Below are positions 14,177 through 19,771 of a stretch of DNA of 19,771 nt, piece after piece. Source of the stretch: JBBSGC01 sp038254525 (GTDB taxonomy: Bacteria; Actinomycetota; Actinomycetes; Propionibacteriales; Nocardioidaceae); assembly GCA_038254525.1 (NCBI GenBank), contig JBBSGC010000022.1:1-19771 (forward strand), written 5' to 3'. The translations under genes were made by a program, and so were the position numbers. Every line of letters starts with the position of its first letter. Position 1 is the stretch's first letter. The notes beneath the pieces are model-generated. The model was not told the origin of the DNA. It did not search any database and saw only the letters and a program-made list of their open reading frames with translations.

Positions 14177-14182
14177 GAGGAG
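14177..14182 (+). promoter_or_regulatory. Ribosome-binding site deciding the def start
   Basis: GAGGAG ends nine bases before GTG at 14192. An in-frame GTG at 14138 would add 18 residues (RTCPPVRTPSDDEERAF) that do not look like a deformylase N-terminus, and this site would then be buried in the gene. Confidence 0.55.
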
Positions 14183-14191
14183 CGAGCCTTC

Positions 14192-14737
14192 GTGGCCGTC
14201 CGCACCATCCGGCTGTTCGGCGACCCCGTCCTGCGTACGCCGGCTGTGCCGGTCACCGACTTCGACGCCGAGCTGCGAAACCTGGTCAGCGACCTCACCG
14301 ACACCATGCTTGACGCGCCCGGGGCGGGCCTGGCCGCCTCCCAGATCGGCGTCGGCCTGCGCGTGTTCACCTGGCACGTCGAGGGCATGGTGGGCCACCT
14401 GGTCAATCCGGAGCTGACGCTGTCGGAGGAGACCCAGCACGGGCTGGAGGGCTGCCTGTCGATACCGGAGCTGGCCTTCGAGTGCACCCGAGCGCTGCGG
14501 GTCGGCGCCCGTGGTTTCGACCTCCACGGCGAGCCAGTCACCGTCGAGGGGTCGGACGCGCTGGCCCGGGTCATCCAGCACGAGACCGACCACCTGGACG
14601 GCGTGCTGTTCGTGGACCGGCTCGACCGGGCGACCCGCCGGGAGGCGATGCGGGCGATCCGGCAGGCCGAGTGGGCCGGCGCTCCCGCACCTGTGGTCAA
14701 GGTCTCGCCGCACGCGATGTTCGGCACCGGGCTCTGA
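14192..14737 (+). CDS. def: Peptide deformylase
   Basis: Def removes the formyl group from new proteins using a metal (usually iron). All three family motifs are intact in the 181-residue protein: GAGLAASQ at 44-51 (motif 1), EGCLS at 86-90 with the metal-ligand C88 (motif 2) and HETDH at 130-134 with both metal histidines and the catalytic glutamate (motif 3). The start MAVRTIRLFGDPVLR resembles mycobacterial Def, supporting GTG 14192. It is followed almost at once by fmt, the enzyme that adds the formyl group, so the two opposing steps are made together (one base between def stop and fmt start). Confidence 0.96.
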   Translation: MAVRTIRLFGDPVLRTPAVPVTDFDAELRNLVSDLTDTMLDAPGAGLAASQIGVGLRVFTWHVEGMVGHLVNPELTLSEETQHGLEGCLSIPELAFECTRALRVGARGFDLHGEPVTVEGSDALARVIQHETDHLDGVLFVDRLDRATRREAMRAIRQAEWAGAPAPVVKVSPHAMFGTGL

Positions 14738-14738
14738 G

Positions 14739-15677
14739 GTGCGGCTGGTGTTCGCCGGCACGCCCGACACCGCCGTACCCGCGCTCGAGGCGCTGCTGGC
14801 CAGTCGGCATGATGTGCTGGCGGTGCTGACCCGGCCCGACACGCGAGCCGGCCGCGGCCGGCGGCCGGTCCGGCCTCCGGTCGCCCAACGGGCGGCCGCC
14901 GACGACGTCGAGGTGCTCACCCCGCCCCGACCGGGCGATCCAGCCTTCCTGGACCGGCTGCGCGAGCTGGCGCCGGACTGCTGTCCCGTGGTCGCCTACG
15001 GCGCGCTGCTTCCGCAGTCGGCCCTCGACGTGCCGCGGCTCGGCTGGGTGAACCTGCACTTCTCCGTGTTGCCGGCCTGGCGGGGGGCCGCCCCCGTCCA
15101 GCACGCCGTGCTGCACGGCGACCCGGTGACGGGGGCCACCACGTTCCGGATCGTCAGCGAGCTGGACGCCGGCCCCGTCTTCGCTGTGGTCACCGAGGAA
15201 ATCCGCGCCGCGGAAACGGCAGGCACGCTGCTGGAACGGCTTGCCGTGACCGGCGCCGCCCTGTTGGTCGACACGCTGGACCACCTCGAGGAGGGTGACC
15301 TCGTGGCTCGACCGCAGCCGGCCGACGGCATCTCGTACGCTCCCAAGCTGGCCGTCGCCGACGCGCGCATCCGGTGGGCCGACCCTGCCTTCGCCGTCGA
15401 CCGGCGCATCCGGGCGTGCACACCGGCGCCCGGCGCCTGGACGACAGTCGCCGGCGCCCGGCTCAAGGTCGCCCCAGTGCGCCATGTCCCGAACTGCGCT
15501 GACCTGCCTCCTGGCCGGGTTCGGGTGGCCGATGGCGTGGTGCAGGTAGGGACTGCCACCTCCGTGGTGGCACTGGGTGACGTGCAGCCCGCGGGCAAAC
15601 GGGCGATGCCGGCCATGGAGTGGGTGCGCGGGGCCCGGCTGCCCGACGACGTCCTGCTCGGCGAAGGGCCCGGCTGA
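14739..15677 (+). CDS. fmt: Methionyl-tRNA formyltransferase
   Basis: Fmt formylates Met-tRNA of the initiator type using 10-formyltetrahydrofolate. The 312-residue protein starts RLVFAGTPDTAVPALEALL, the typical N-terminus. The catalytic triad known from E. coli (N, H, D) appears as N105 and H107 in NLHFSVLPAWRGAAPVQ (105-121) and D143 in ELDAGP (141-146). The C-terminal OB-fold domain, which binds tRNA, covers about 205-312 (YAPKL, WADPAF, IRACTPAPGAW). GTG 14739 starts one base after the def stop. It is followed by rsmB, whose start lies one base after the fmt stop, giving a compact def-fmt-rsmB unit. Confidence 0.96.
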   Translation: MRLVFAGTPDTAVPALEALLASRHDVLAVLTRPDTRAGRGRRPVRPPVAQRAAADDVEVLTPPRPGDPAFLDRLRELAPDCCPVVAYGALLPQSALDVPRLGWVNLHFSVLPAWRGAAPVQHAVLHGDPVTGATTFRIVSELDAGPVFAVVTEEIRAAETAGTLLERLAVTGAALLVDTLDHLEEGDLVARPQPADGISYAPKLAVADARIRWADPAFAVDRRIRACTPAPGAWTTVAGARLKVAPVRHVPNCADLPPGRVRVADGVVQVGTATSVVALGDVQPAGKRAMPAMEWVRGARLPDDVLLGEGPG

Positions 15678-15678
15678 G

Positions 15679-17052
15679 GTGACCGCTGCCGGTGCGCGCC
15701 GGCGCTCGCCGCGACCGGCTCCCGGCCCGGCTCGCGCCGCCGCGCTGGAGGTGCTGACGGCGGTGCGCGAACGCGACGCGTACGTCAACCTGGCGCTGCC
15801 GTCGGCGCTGGCCAGACCGGACCTGTCGAGCAGGGACGCCGCCCTGGCCACCGAGCTGACCGCCGGCACCGTACGCATGCAGGGTCTGTACGACGCTGTG
15901 CTCGCCGCAACCGTGACCCGGCCTCTGGCTGCTCTGGACCCGGTGGTGCACGACGTACTGCGACTCGGCTGCCACCAGCTGCTGTCGATGCGGACGCCCG
16001 CCCACGCCGCGGTGTCGACCAGCGTGGACCTGGTCAAGGCGATGGTCGGACGCCGCCCCGCCGGATTCGTCAACGCGGTGCTGCGCAAGGTCGCCGCCTG
16101 CGACCGCGAGAGCTGGGTGCGGGCGGTCGCTCCCGATCCGTCGGCAGATCCGATCGGGCACCTGGCGGTGGCGAACAGCCACCCACGCTGGGTGGTCGAG
16201 GAGCTGCACCGCTCACTCGACGCGGATCTCCAGGCCACCGCCCGGCTGCTGCTGGCCGACAACGACCCAGCCCGGGTGACCCTGGTCGCCCGGCCGGGTC
16301 GCTCGACCGTCGAGGAGCTCCTGATCGAGGGCGCCGTGAGCGGCATCTGGTCGCCCTACGCGGTCCGACTGGCCGGGGGCGACCCGGCCGACGTGCCGGC
16401 CGTACGCGAGGGACGCGCCGGCGTCCAGGACGAGGGCTCGCAGCTGGTGGCCCTGCTGACGGCGCACGCGCCGCAGAGCGGGCGGGACGAGCGGTGGCTC
16501 GACGTGTGCGCCGGTCCCGGCGGGAAGGCGGCACTGCTGGCGGCGCTTGCGGCTGAACGCGGCGCCGGGCTGGTCGCCAACGAGCCGCAGCTGCACCGGG
16601 CGCGCCTCGTCGCCTCGGCGTTGACCGGGCTCCCCGCCCGGGTCGTGGCCGGCGACGGTCGTCGGCCGCCGTGGGCACCAGCGGAGTTCGACCGGGTGCT
16701 TGTGGACGCGCCGTGCACCGGCCTGGGGGCACTGCGGCGCCGCCCAGAGGCGCGCTGGCGTCGCCGTCGGGAGGAGCTGGCCGGGCTGACCGCCCTGCAA
16801 CGCGAGCTGCTGCAGGCGGCGCTGGACTCCGTCCGGCCAGGCGGGACGGTCGTCTACGCCACCTGCTCGCCGGTGGTCGCCGAGACCTCTGCGGTGGTCA
16901 GGGCCGCGCTCGACAGCCGCGACGACCTGGAGCTGCTCGACGCTCCGGCGGTGCTGCCGAACGTGCCGGGTCAGGTCGGTCCCTTCCTGCAGCTCTGGCC
17001 GCACGTGCACGGCACCGATGCGATGTTCGCCGCACTGTTGCGTCGCACCTGA
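15679..17052 (+). CDS. rsmB: 16S rRNA (cytosine-C5) methyltransferase, RsmB/Sun family
   Basis: RsmB methylates C967 (E. coli numbering) of 16S rRNA with S-adenosylmethionine. The 457-residue protein has an N-terminal NusB-like helical RNA-binding domain (about 15-145; ARAAALEVLTAV, AYVNLALPSAL and GFVNAVLRK) and a C-terminal methyltransferase domain. The SAM loop DVCAGPGGK starts at residue 275, motif IV VDAPCTGLGALRR contains C346, and motif VI YATCSP contains C396. These two cysteines are the catalytic pair of the m5C family. The GTG start is one base after the fmt stop, and a 15-residue basic, Pro-rich leader precedes the NusB-like domain. It probably shares a transcript with def and fmt. 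Confidence 0.94.
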   Translation: MTAAGARRRSPRPAPGPARAAALEVLTAVRERDAYVNLALPSALARPDLSSRDAALATELTAGTVRMQGLYDAVLAATVTRPLAALDPVVHDVLRLGCHQLLSMRTPAHAAVSTSVDLVKAMVGRRPAGFVNAVLRKVAACDRESWVRAVAPDPSADPIGHLAVANSHPRWVVEELHRSLDADLQATARLLLADNDPARVTLVARPGRSTVEELLIEGAVSGIWSPYAVRLAGGDPADVPAVREGRAGVQDEGSQLVALLTAHAPQSGRDERWLDVCAGPGGKAALLAALAAERGAGLVANEPQLHRARLVASALTGLPARVVAGDGRRPPWAPAEFDRVLVDAPCTGLGALRRRPEARWRRRREELAGLTALQRELLQAALDSVRPGGTVVYATCSPVVAETSAVVRAALDSRDDLELLDAPAVLPNVPGQVGPFLQLWPHVHGTDAMFAALLRRT

Positions 17053-17120
17053 CGAGCCGGCGACAGAGGCGACATGCGGCAGGCCGTGCAGGACCTGCTC
17101 GCGGAGCCCCGGCCGCTGGC

Positions 17121-17126
17121 TAGACT
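17121..17126 (+). promoter_or_regulatory. Candidate -10 box of rpe (near-leaderless start)
   Basis: TAGACT, the same hexamer as before def, lies only eight bases upstream of the rpe ATG, and there is no Shine-Dalgarno sequence. Transcription would begin at or within two bases of the ATG, so the mRNA would be leaderless or nearly so. The -35 zone is weak. Confidence 0.5.
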
Positions 17127-17134
17127 CCGGCGCG

Positions 17135-17803
17135 ATGTCCATCCAGATCGCCCCCAGCGTGCTCTCAGCTGACTTCGCCGACCTCGCCGGCGCCGCGGCT
17201 TCGGTCCCGCACGCGGACTGGCTGCACGTTGACGTGATGGACAACCACTTCGTCCCCAACCTGACCATCGGGATGCCGGTGGTCGAGGCCCTCGCCCGCC
17301 GCGCGGACCAGCCGCTCGACTGCCATCTGATGATTGCCGATCCGGACCGGTGGGCACCGGGTTACGTCGAGGCCGGTGCCTCGAGCGTGACCTTCCATGT
17401 CGAGGCGGCCCACGCTCCGGTGCGGCTGGCTCGTGAGCTGCGCGCGCAGGGGGCACGGGCCGGCCTGGGCCTGAAGCCCGCCACGCCCATCGAGCCGTAC
17501 GAGGACCTGCTGTGCGAGCTCGACATGGTGCTGATCATGACCGTCGAGCCTGGCTTCGGGGGGCAGGCGTTCCTCGACCTGTGCCTGCCCAAGATCGCAC
17601 GGACGCGGGCATTGCTCGACCGCTACGGCGGCGACATCTGGCTGCAGGTCGATGGCGGGGTCTCGCTGGAGACTGTCGAGCGCTGCGCCGAAGCGGGTGC
17701 CGACACCTTTGTGGCCGGGTCGGCGGTCTTCGGGGCAGCGGACGCCGACGCGGCCGTCGAGCGGCTTCGCAGCCTGGCCAGCGCCGCGCAGCCGGGGCGC
17801 TGA
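17135..17803 (+). CDS. rpe: Ribulose-phosphate 3-epimerase
   Basis: Rpe interconverts ribulose 5-phosphate and xylulose 5-phosphate in the pentose phosphate pathway. The 222-residue TIM barrel starts IQIAPSVLSADFADL. The metal and catalytic residues are visible as H31 and D33 in WLHVDVMDNHFVPNLT, H64 in DCHLMI and the aspartate of LQVDGGV (about 174). EPGFGGQAF gives the phosphate-side loop, and GADTFVAGSAVF closes the barrel. Start ATG 17135 gives the exact family N-terminus; it has no ribosome-binding site but a TAGACT box close upstream. It follows rsmB by 82 bases. In mycobacteria ribD follows rpe; here a riboswitch and ribM do. Confidence 0.97.
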   Translation: MSIQIAPSVLSADFADLAGAAASVPHADWLHVDVMDNHFVPNLTIGMPVVEALARRADQPLDCHLMIADPDRWAPGYVEAGASSVTFHVEAAHAPVRLARELRAQGARAGLGLKPATPIEPYEDLLCELDMVLIMTVEPGFGGQAFLDLCLPKIARTRALLDRYGGDIWLQVDGGVSLETVERCAEAGADTFVAGSAVFGAADADAAVERLRSLASAAQPGR

Positions 17804-17852
17804 GCCGACCGGGACTCGCTACTGAGGGAGCCCGCTCGGGCGCCGGGTCGGC
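17804..17852 (+). terminator. Possible terminator structure after rpe
   Basis: GCCGACC (17804-17810) pairs with GGTCGGC (17846-17852), and a second small hairpin GCCC/GGGC sits inside. It begins directly after the rpe stop and ends just before the candidate promoter of the riboswitch. The outer stem closes a large loop, so it is a weak call. Confidence 0.3.
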
Positions 17853-17856
17853 GTGC

Positions 17857-17862
17857 CATACT
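17857..17862 (+). promoter_or_regulatory. Candidate -10 box of the FMN riboswitch-ribM transcript
   Basis: CATACT resembles TATACT/TANNNT and would start transcription about 17869, fifteen bases before the 5' side of riboswitch stem P1. No clear -35. Confidence 0.4.
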
Positions 17863-17883
17863 TCGGGGCACGAGCTCACGCTC

Positions 17884-18015
17884 GCGTGCTCCGGGGTCGG
17901 TGAAACTCCGAGCCGGCGGTGACAGTCCGCGACCCGGTCGCCCCTTCCAGAGGCGCCGGTTGACCCGGTGGAACTCCGGGACCGACGGTGAAAGTCCGGA
18001 TGGGAGGAAGCACGC
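17884..18015 (+). ncRNA. FMN riboswitch (RFN element)
   Basis: The aptamer is closed by stem P1, GCGTGCT (17884-17890) with AGCACGC (18009-18015), a perfect 7-bp match. Between them lie the conserved RFN blocks in order: GGGGTCGGTGAAACTCCG, GCCGGCGGTGACAGTCCGCGA, a variable GC-rich arm, CCGGTGGAACTCCGGGACCG, ACGGTGAAAGTCCGGATGGG and AGGAAG. The family binds flavin mononucleotide and represses riboflavin synthesis or import genes when FMN is plentiful. Here it precedes ribM, which fits. Together with the parts listed beside it, it accounts for the gene-free stretch from 17804 to 18138. Confidence 0.95.
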
Positions 18016-18098
18016 GGCAGCGGTGACGGTGGTGCCGGTCTGTGCGGCATGCGTCGATGCCGCTGTCCACTCCGGGGTCCGCGCAGCCGGACGCGAGG

Positions 18099-18119
18099 GC
18101 TGACGGCGCACCCGTCAGC
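18099..18119 (+). promoter_or_regulatory. Expression-platform hairpin of the FMN riboswitch (candidate)
   Basis: GCTGACGG (18099-18106), loop CGCAC and CCGTCAGC (18112-18119) form a perfect 8-bp stem ending five bases before the ribM Shine-Dalgarno sequence. It has no U-tract. It may act as a U-less terminator, or may tune access of ribosomes to the site. Which of these it is cannot be decided from sequence alone. Confidence 0.5.
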
Positions 18120-18124
18120 ACCTC

Positions 18125-18131
18125 GGAGGAG
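18125..18131 (+). promoter_or_regulatory. Ribosome-binding site of ribM
   Basis: GGAGGAG lies seven bases before ATG 18139 and is the best Shine-Dalgarno match in this part of the window. It decides the start against an upstream ATG at 18049, which would translate part of the riboswitch leader. Confidence 0.7.
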
Positions 18132-18138
18132 ATGTCTG

Positions 18139-18849
18139 ATGGACGCACTGCACTGGCTCAACGAGGCACACCTGACGATCGCGGGGCACCAGATCCTTTG
18201 GCGCGAGATCATCGGCAACCTGTTCGGACTCGCCTCGGCGGTGGGTGGTATGCGTCGGGCCGTGTGGGCATGGCCGGTCGGGATCGTGGGCAACGTCTTG
18301 TTGTTCACCGTGTTCCTCGGCGTCGCGTTCGGTAACCCGAACGGGGTGACCCTCTACGGGCAAGCCGGCCGGCAGGTCTTCTTCATAGTGGTCAGCGTCT
18401 ACGGCTGGTGGCGCTGGCAACATGCGCGGCGCGGTGCCGGTACGCGGGGTCCGGCGGTGCAGCCGCGTTGGGCCACCAGCGTGGAGCGCGCGCTCGCCGG
18501 CGCGTCAGCGCTGGCCGCAGTGGTGATCTGCTTCGTGGTGTTCCGCGCCATCGGCGCCGGGTTCCCCGCAGCCTGGTGGTACTACCTGGCCGACGCCTGG
18601 ATCTTCGTCGGGTCGATCCTCGCCACCTACGCTATGGCCCGCGGCTGGGTCGACTTCTGGCTGTGCTGGATCGCCGTCGACCTGGTCGGTGTGCCGGAGC
18701 TGCTGTACTTCAGGTTCTACCCCTCGGCGCTGCTCTATGCGGTGTACGCAGGCTTCGTGATCTGGGGCTTCACGGTGTGGCGCCGGGTGGCCCGGGAGCA
18801 GACCCGGCCGGTCGTGGACGACCCGAGCATCGAGACCGTCGGCGCCTGA
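18139..18849 (+). CDS. ribM: Riboflavin transporter RibM (PnuC/PnuX family)
   Basis: The 236-residue membrane protein shows about seven hydrophobic segments (roughly 23-38, 42-62, 78-94, 117-136, 147-165, 168-186, 195-214). PnuC-like features are EIIGNLFGLASAVGGMRR, AWPVGIVGNVLLF, YGWWRW (88-93) and DAWIFVGSILATYAMARGWVDFW with the following WIAVDLVGVPELLYF. PnuC proteins carry nicotinamide riboside, but the members controlled by FMN riboswitches in actinobacteria (RibM, also called PnuX) import riboflavin by facilitated diffusion. The FMN riboswitch directly upstream decides for riboflavin. The start at 18139 is fixed by GGAGGAG. It stands without ribD, ribE, ribBA or ribH next to it within the window. 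Confidence 0.92.
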   Translation: MDALHWLNEAHLTIAGHQILWREIIGNLFGLASAVGGMRRAVWAWPVGIVGNVLLFTVFLGVAFGNPNGVTLYGQAGRQVFFIVVSVYGWWRWQHARRGAGTRGPAVQPRWATSVERALAGASALAAVVICFVVFRAIGAGFPAAWWYYLADAWIFVGSILATYAMARGWVDFWLCWIAVDLVGVPELLYFRFYPSALLYAVYAGFVIWGFTVWRRVAREQTRPVVDDPSIETVGA

Positions 18850-18905
18850 GGCGAGCACCTGCAACGCGGTCGGGTCGTGCAGCCGGCGCGCGCCATGCTG
18901 CCCGG

Positions 18906-19307
18906 ATGAGGTGCCCGCCGATCGGTGCCGCAGGCGGGGTGGTCGCCGCCCTCCTTGCAGCGGGTTGCTCCGCGGTGGTCCCGAACGCAGACCCGGCCGG
19001 CGTCGCCGCTGAGCAGTTCTACACGGCCCTGGGCCAGGGTGACGCCGCCACCGCTTGCGGCCTGCTCTCAGCGGGCACCCGGTCGAAGCTCGAGCAGTCG
19101 CAGGGAGAGACCTGCATTCGGGCGCTGCCGGCGCAGCACCTCCGGGTGGCCTCGGTATGCACCGTCGAGGTATACGGCCAGAGCGCGTTCGTCGAGCTCG
19201 ACCGCGACACCGCATTCCTCGCGCAGTTCCCCGGTGGCTGGCGAGTGGTCGCTGCCGGCTGCCGCTCACGCCCGGACCAGCCGTACGACTGTGCCGTGGG
19301 AGGTTGA
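18906..19307 (+). CDS. Small secreted lipoprotein, function unknown (possible NTF2-like fold)
   Basis: The 133-residue product starts MRCPPIGAAGGVVAALLAAGC, a short signal with lipobox AAGC (C21). The mature part reads EQFYTALGQGDAATACGLLS early on, then VYGQSAFVEL and GGWRVVAAGC. Such an order (helix with a turnover of FYxAL..GD...AC.LL, followed by strands) is often seen in small NTF2-like extracytoplasmic lipoproteins; this is an inference, not a family assignment. Four further cysteines in the mature part (C57, C77, C93 and C118) plus one near the end could make disulphides. The ATG follows CATGCT by six bases with no Shine-Dalgarno sequence, so it may be leaderless, or it may be read from the ribM transcript 56 bases upstream. 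Confidence 0.75.
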   Translation: MRCPPIGAAGGVVAALLAAGCSAVVPNADPAGVAAEQFYTALGQGDAATACGLLSAGTRSKLEQSQGETCIRALPAQHLRVASVCTVEVYGQSAFVELDRDTAFLAQFPGGWRVVAAGCRSRPDQPYDCAVGG

Positions 19308-19401
19308 GGGTGCACCCGTCCAAGACGTGTTCATCGGGTGGCTGGTCGTACTGGTGGTCGGCCTGGCGTACTTCATCACCATCGGGATGCTGCACCGGTG
19401 A
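19291..19401 (+). CDS. Micro-ORF encoding a single-helix membrane peptide
   Basis: From GTG 19291 the product has 36 residues; from GTG 19328 it has 24 (MFIGWLVVLVVGLAYFITIG then MLHR). In either case it is essentially one membrane helix with a basic end. The longer form overlaps the lipoprotein gene by 17 bases. The stop overlaps the next gene's GTG as GTGA, which argues that it is translated and coupled to the DUF6766-like gene. No family is recognised. It could be a small partner of the membrane protein that follows, or simply a coupling ORF. The start is uncertain because no clear ribosome-binding site precedes either GTG. Confidence 0.45.
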   Translation: MPWEVEGAPVQDVFIGWLVVLVVGLAYFITIGMLHR

Positions 19402-19712
19402 GCGGGTTGCGGCGCTTCCTACGCGACAACGGTCTGGGCCTGGCCTTTGCGGCCATGTTCCTGCTCACGCTGGCCGGGCAGGCGCTCGCCGGCCACGCGC
19501 AGTTCGACGCCGACCGAATGGCCGCCGGCCTGCCCGGCAGCTCCCTGGGTCGCTACCTCACCTCGGCCAGCTTCGCGGCGGACGTCGCCGAGAACTGGCA
19601 GTGGGAGTACTTGCAGTTCTTCCTCTACGTGTTCGCGACGGTCTGGCTGATCCAACGCGGCTCCCCGGAGTCCAAGCCGGTGGGAGCCCCGCACGCCAGC
19701 ACCGGCACCTGA
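19398..19712 (+). CDS. Short DUF6766-like membrane protein
   Basis: The 104-residue product reads MSGLRRFLRDNGLGLAFAAMF, with TM helix 1 at about 12-31, AGHAQFDADRM, then ENWQWEYLQFFLYVFATVWLIQRGSPESK with TM helix 2 at about 70-86. RRFLRDNGL, GQxxAGH, ENWQxEYLQF and QRGSPESK are the marks of the actinobacterial family I know as DUF6766. From memory, those proteins are about twice as long and seem to contain the unit twice; here only the first half is present and ends with an unrelated Pro/Ala tail. No function is known. GTG 19398 overlaps the micro-ORF stop. The 59 bases after the stop hold no recognisable feature. Confidence 0.7.
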   Translation: MSGLRRFLRDNGLGLAFAAMFLLTLAGQALAGHAQFDADRMAAGLPGSSLGRYLTSASFAADVAENWQWEYLQFFLYVFATVWLIQRGSPESKPVGAPHASTGT

Positions 19713-19771
19713 CGCTACCCGGCCGCCCTGCTGTGCGGACTGCTCGCCGACGCCCGGCTGGGGCGGCCGCG

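Noticed and set aside
14697..16346. Open frame of 549 codons on the minus strand opposite fmt and rsmB
   Set aside because: Low-complexity Arg/Ser/Ala composition without motifs; both opposite genes have intact catalytic motifs.
18049..18138. Upstream ATG giving RibM a 30-residue N-terminal extension
   Set aside because: The extension is Arg/Pro-rich and would be translated from the riboswitch leader; ATG 18139 has GGAGGAG at ideal distance.
19713..19771. Continuation of the DUF6766-like protein in another frame
   Set aside because: The remaining 59 bases contain no recognisable piece of the family in any frame I read.

Overview
The window is a chromosomal housekeeping region from a high-GC, Gram-positive actinobacterium. 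This rests on its gene content: a BldD-type regulator between nusB and pyrR, an actinobacterial integration host factor (mihF) beside gmk-rpoZ-coaBC, a PriA without Walker motifs, TANNNT-type -10 boxes, and many GTG starts. I cannot name the genus. I see no mobile element, tRNA, rRNA, CRISPR array or phage gene.

Layout. (1) 1-453: end of efp and all of nusB on the + strand. (2) 463-978: bldD on the - strand, converging on nusB. Its upstream region holds a candidate BldD operator. (3) 1108-6719: pyrimidine operon pyrR-pyrB-pyrC-pyrK-pyrD-pyrF, with every start codon overlapping the preceding stop. A hairpin over the pyrR Shine-Dalgarno sequence matches a PyrR translational-repression site. carA and carB, usually between pyrC and pyrK/pyrD in actinobacteria, are absent. 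(4) 6820-7723: two small lipoprotein genes that look like divergent paralogues, followed by a perfect hairpin. (5) 7812-10557: a promoter, then mihF-gmk-rpoZ-coaBC (nucleoid protein, GMP kinase, RNA polymerase omega, coenzyme A synthesis). (6) 10694-11890: metK, closed by a very strong hairpin. (7) 12071-17803: priA, def, fmt, rsmB, rpe (replication restart, N-terminal formyl/deformyl processing, 16S rRNA methylation, pentose phosphate pathway). (8) 17804-18138: a gene-free stretch holding a possible rpe terminator, a promoter, an FMN riboswitch and its expression platform. (9) 18139-19712: ribM (riboflavin importer), a small lipoprotein, a micro-ORF for one membrane helix and a short DUF6766-like membrane protein, possibly one transcript.

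How the genes work together. PyrB and PyrC make dihydroorotate from carbamoyl phosphate. PyrD with PyrK oxidises it to orotate using NAD+, and PyrF makes UMP. PyrR senses UMP and represses. Carbamoyl phosphate must come from carAB elsewhere. MetK makes the S-adenosylmethionine used by RsmB. Fmt and Def add and remove the formyl group on initiator methionine. Flavin made from riboflavin imported by RibM would shut down ribM through the riboswitch.

Most of the window is ordinary. The points deserving a second look are the scarless loss of carAB, the twin lipoproteins, the riboswitch-ribM unit without rib biosynthesis genes beside it, and the micro-ORF plus short DUF6766 pair at the right edge.
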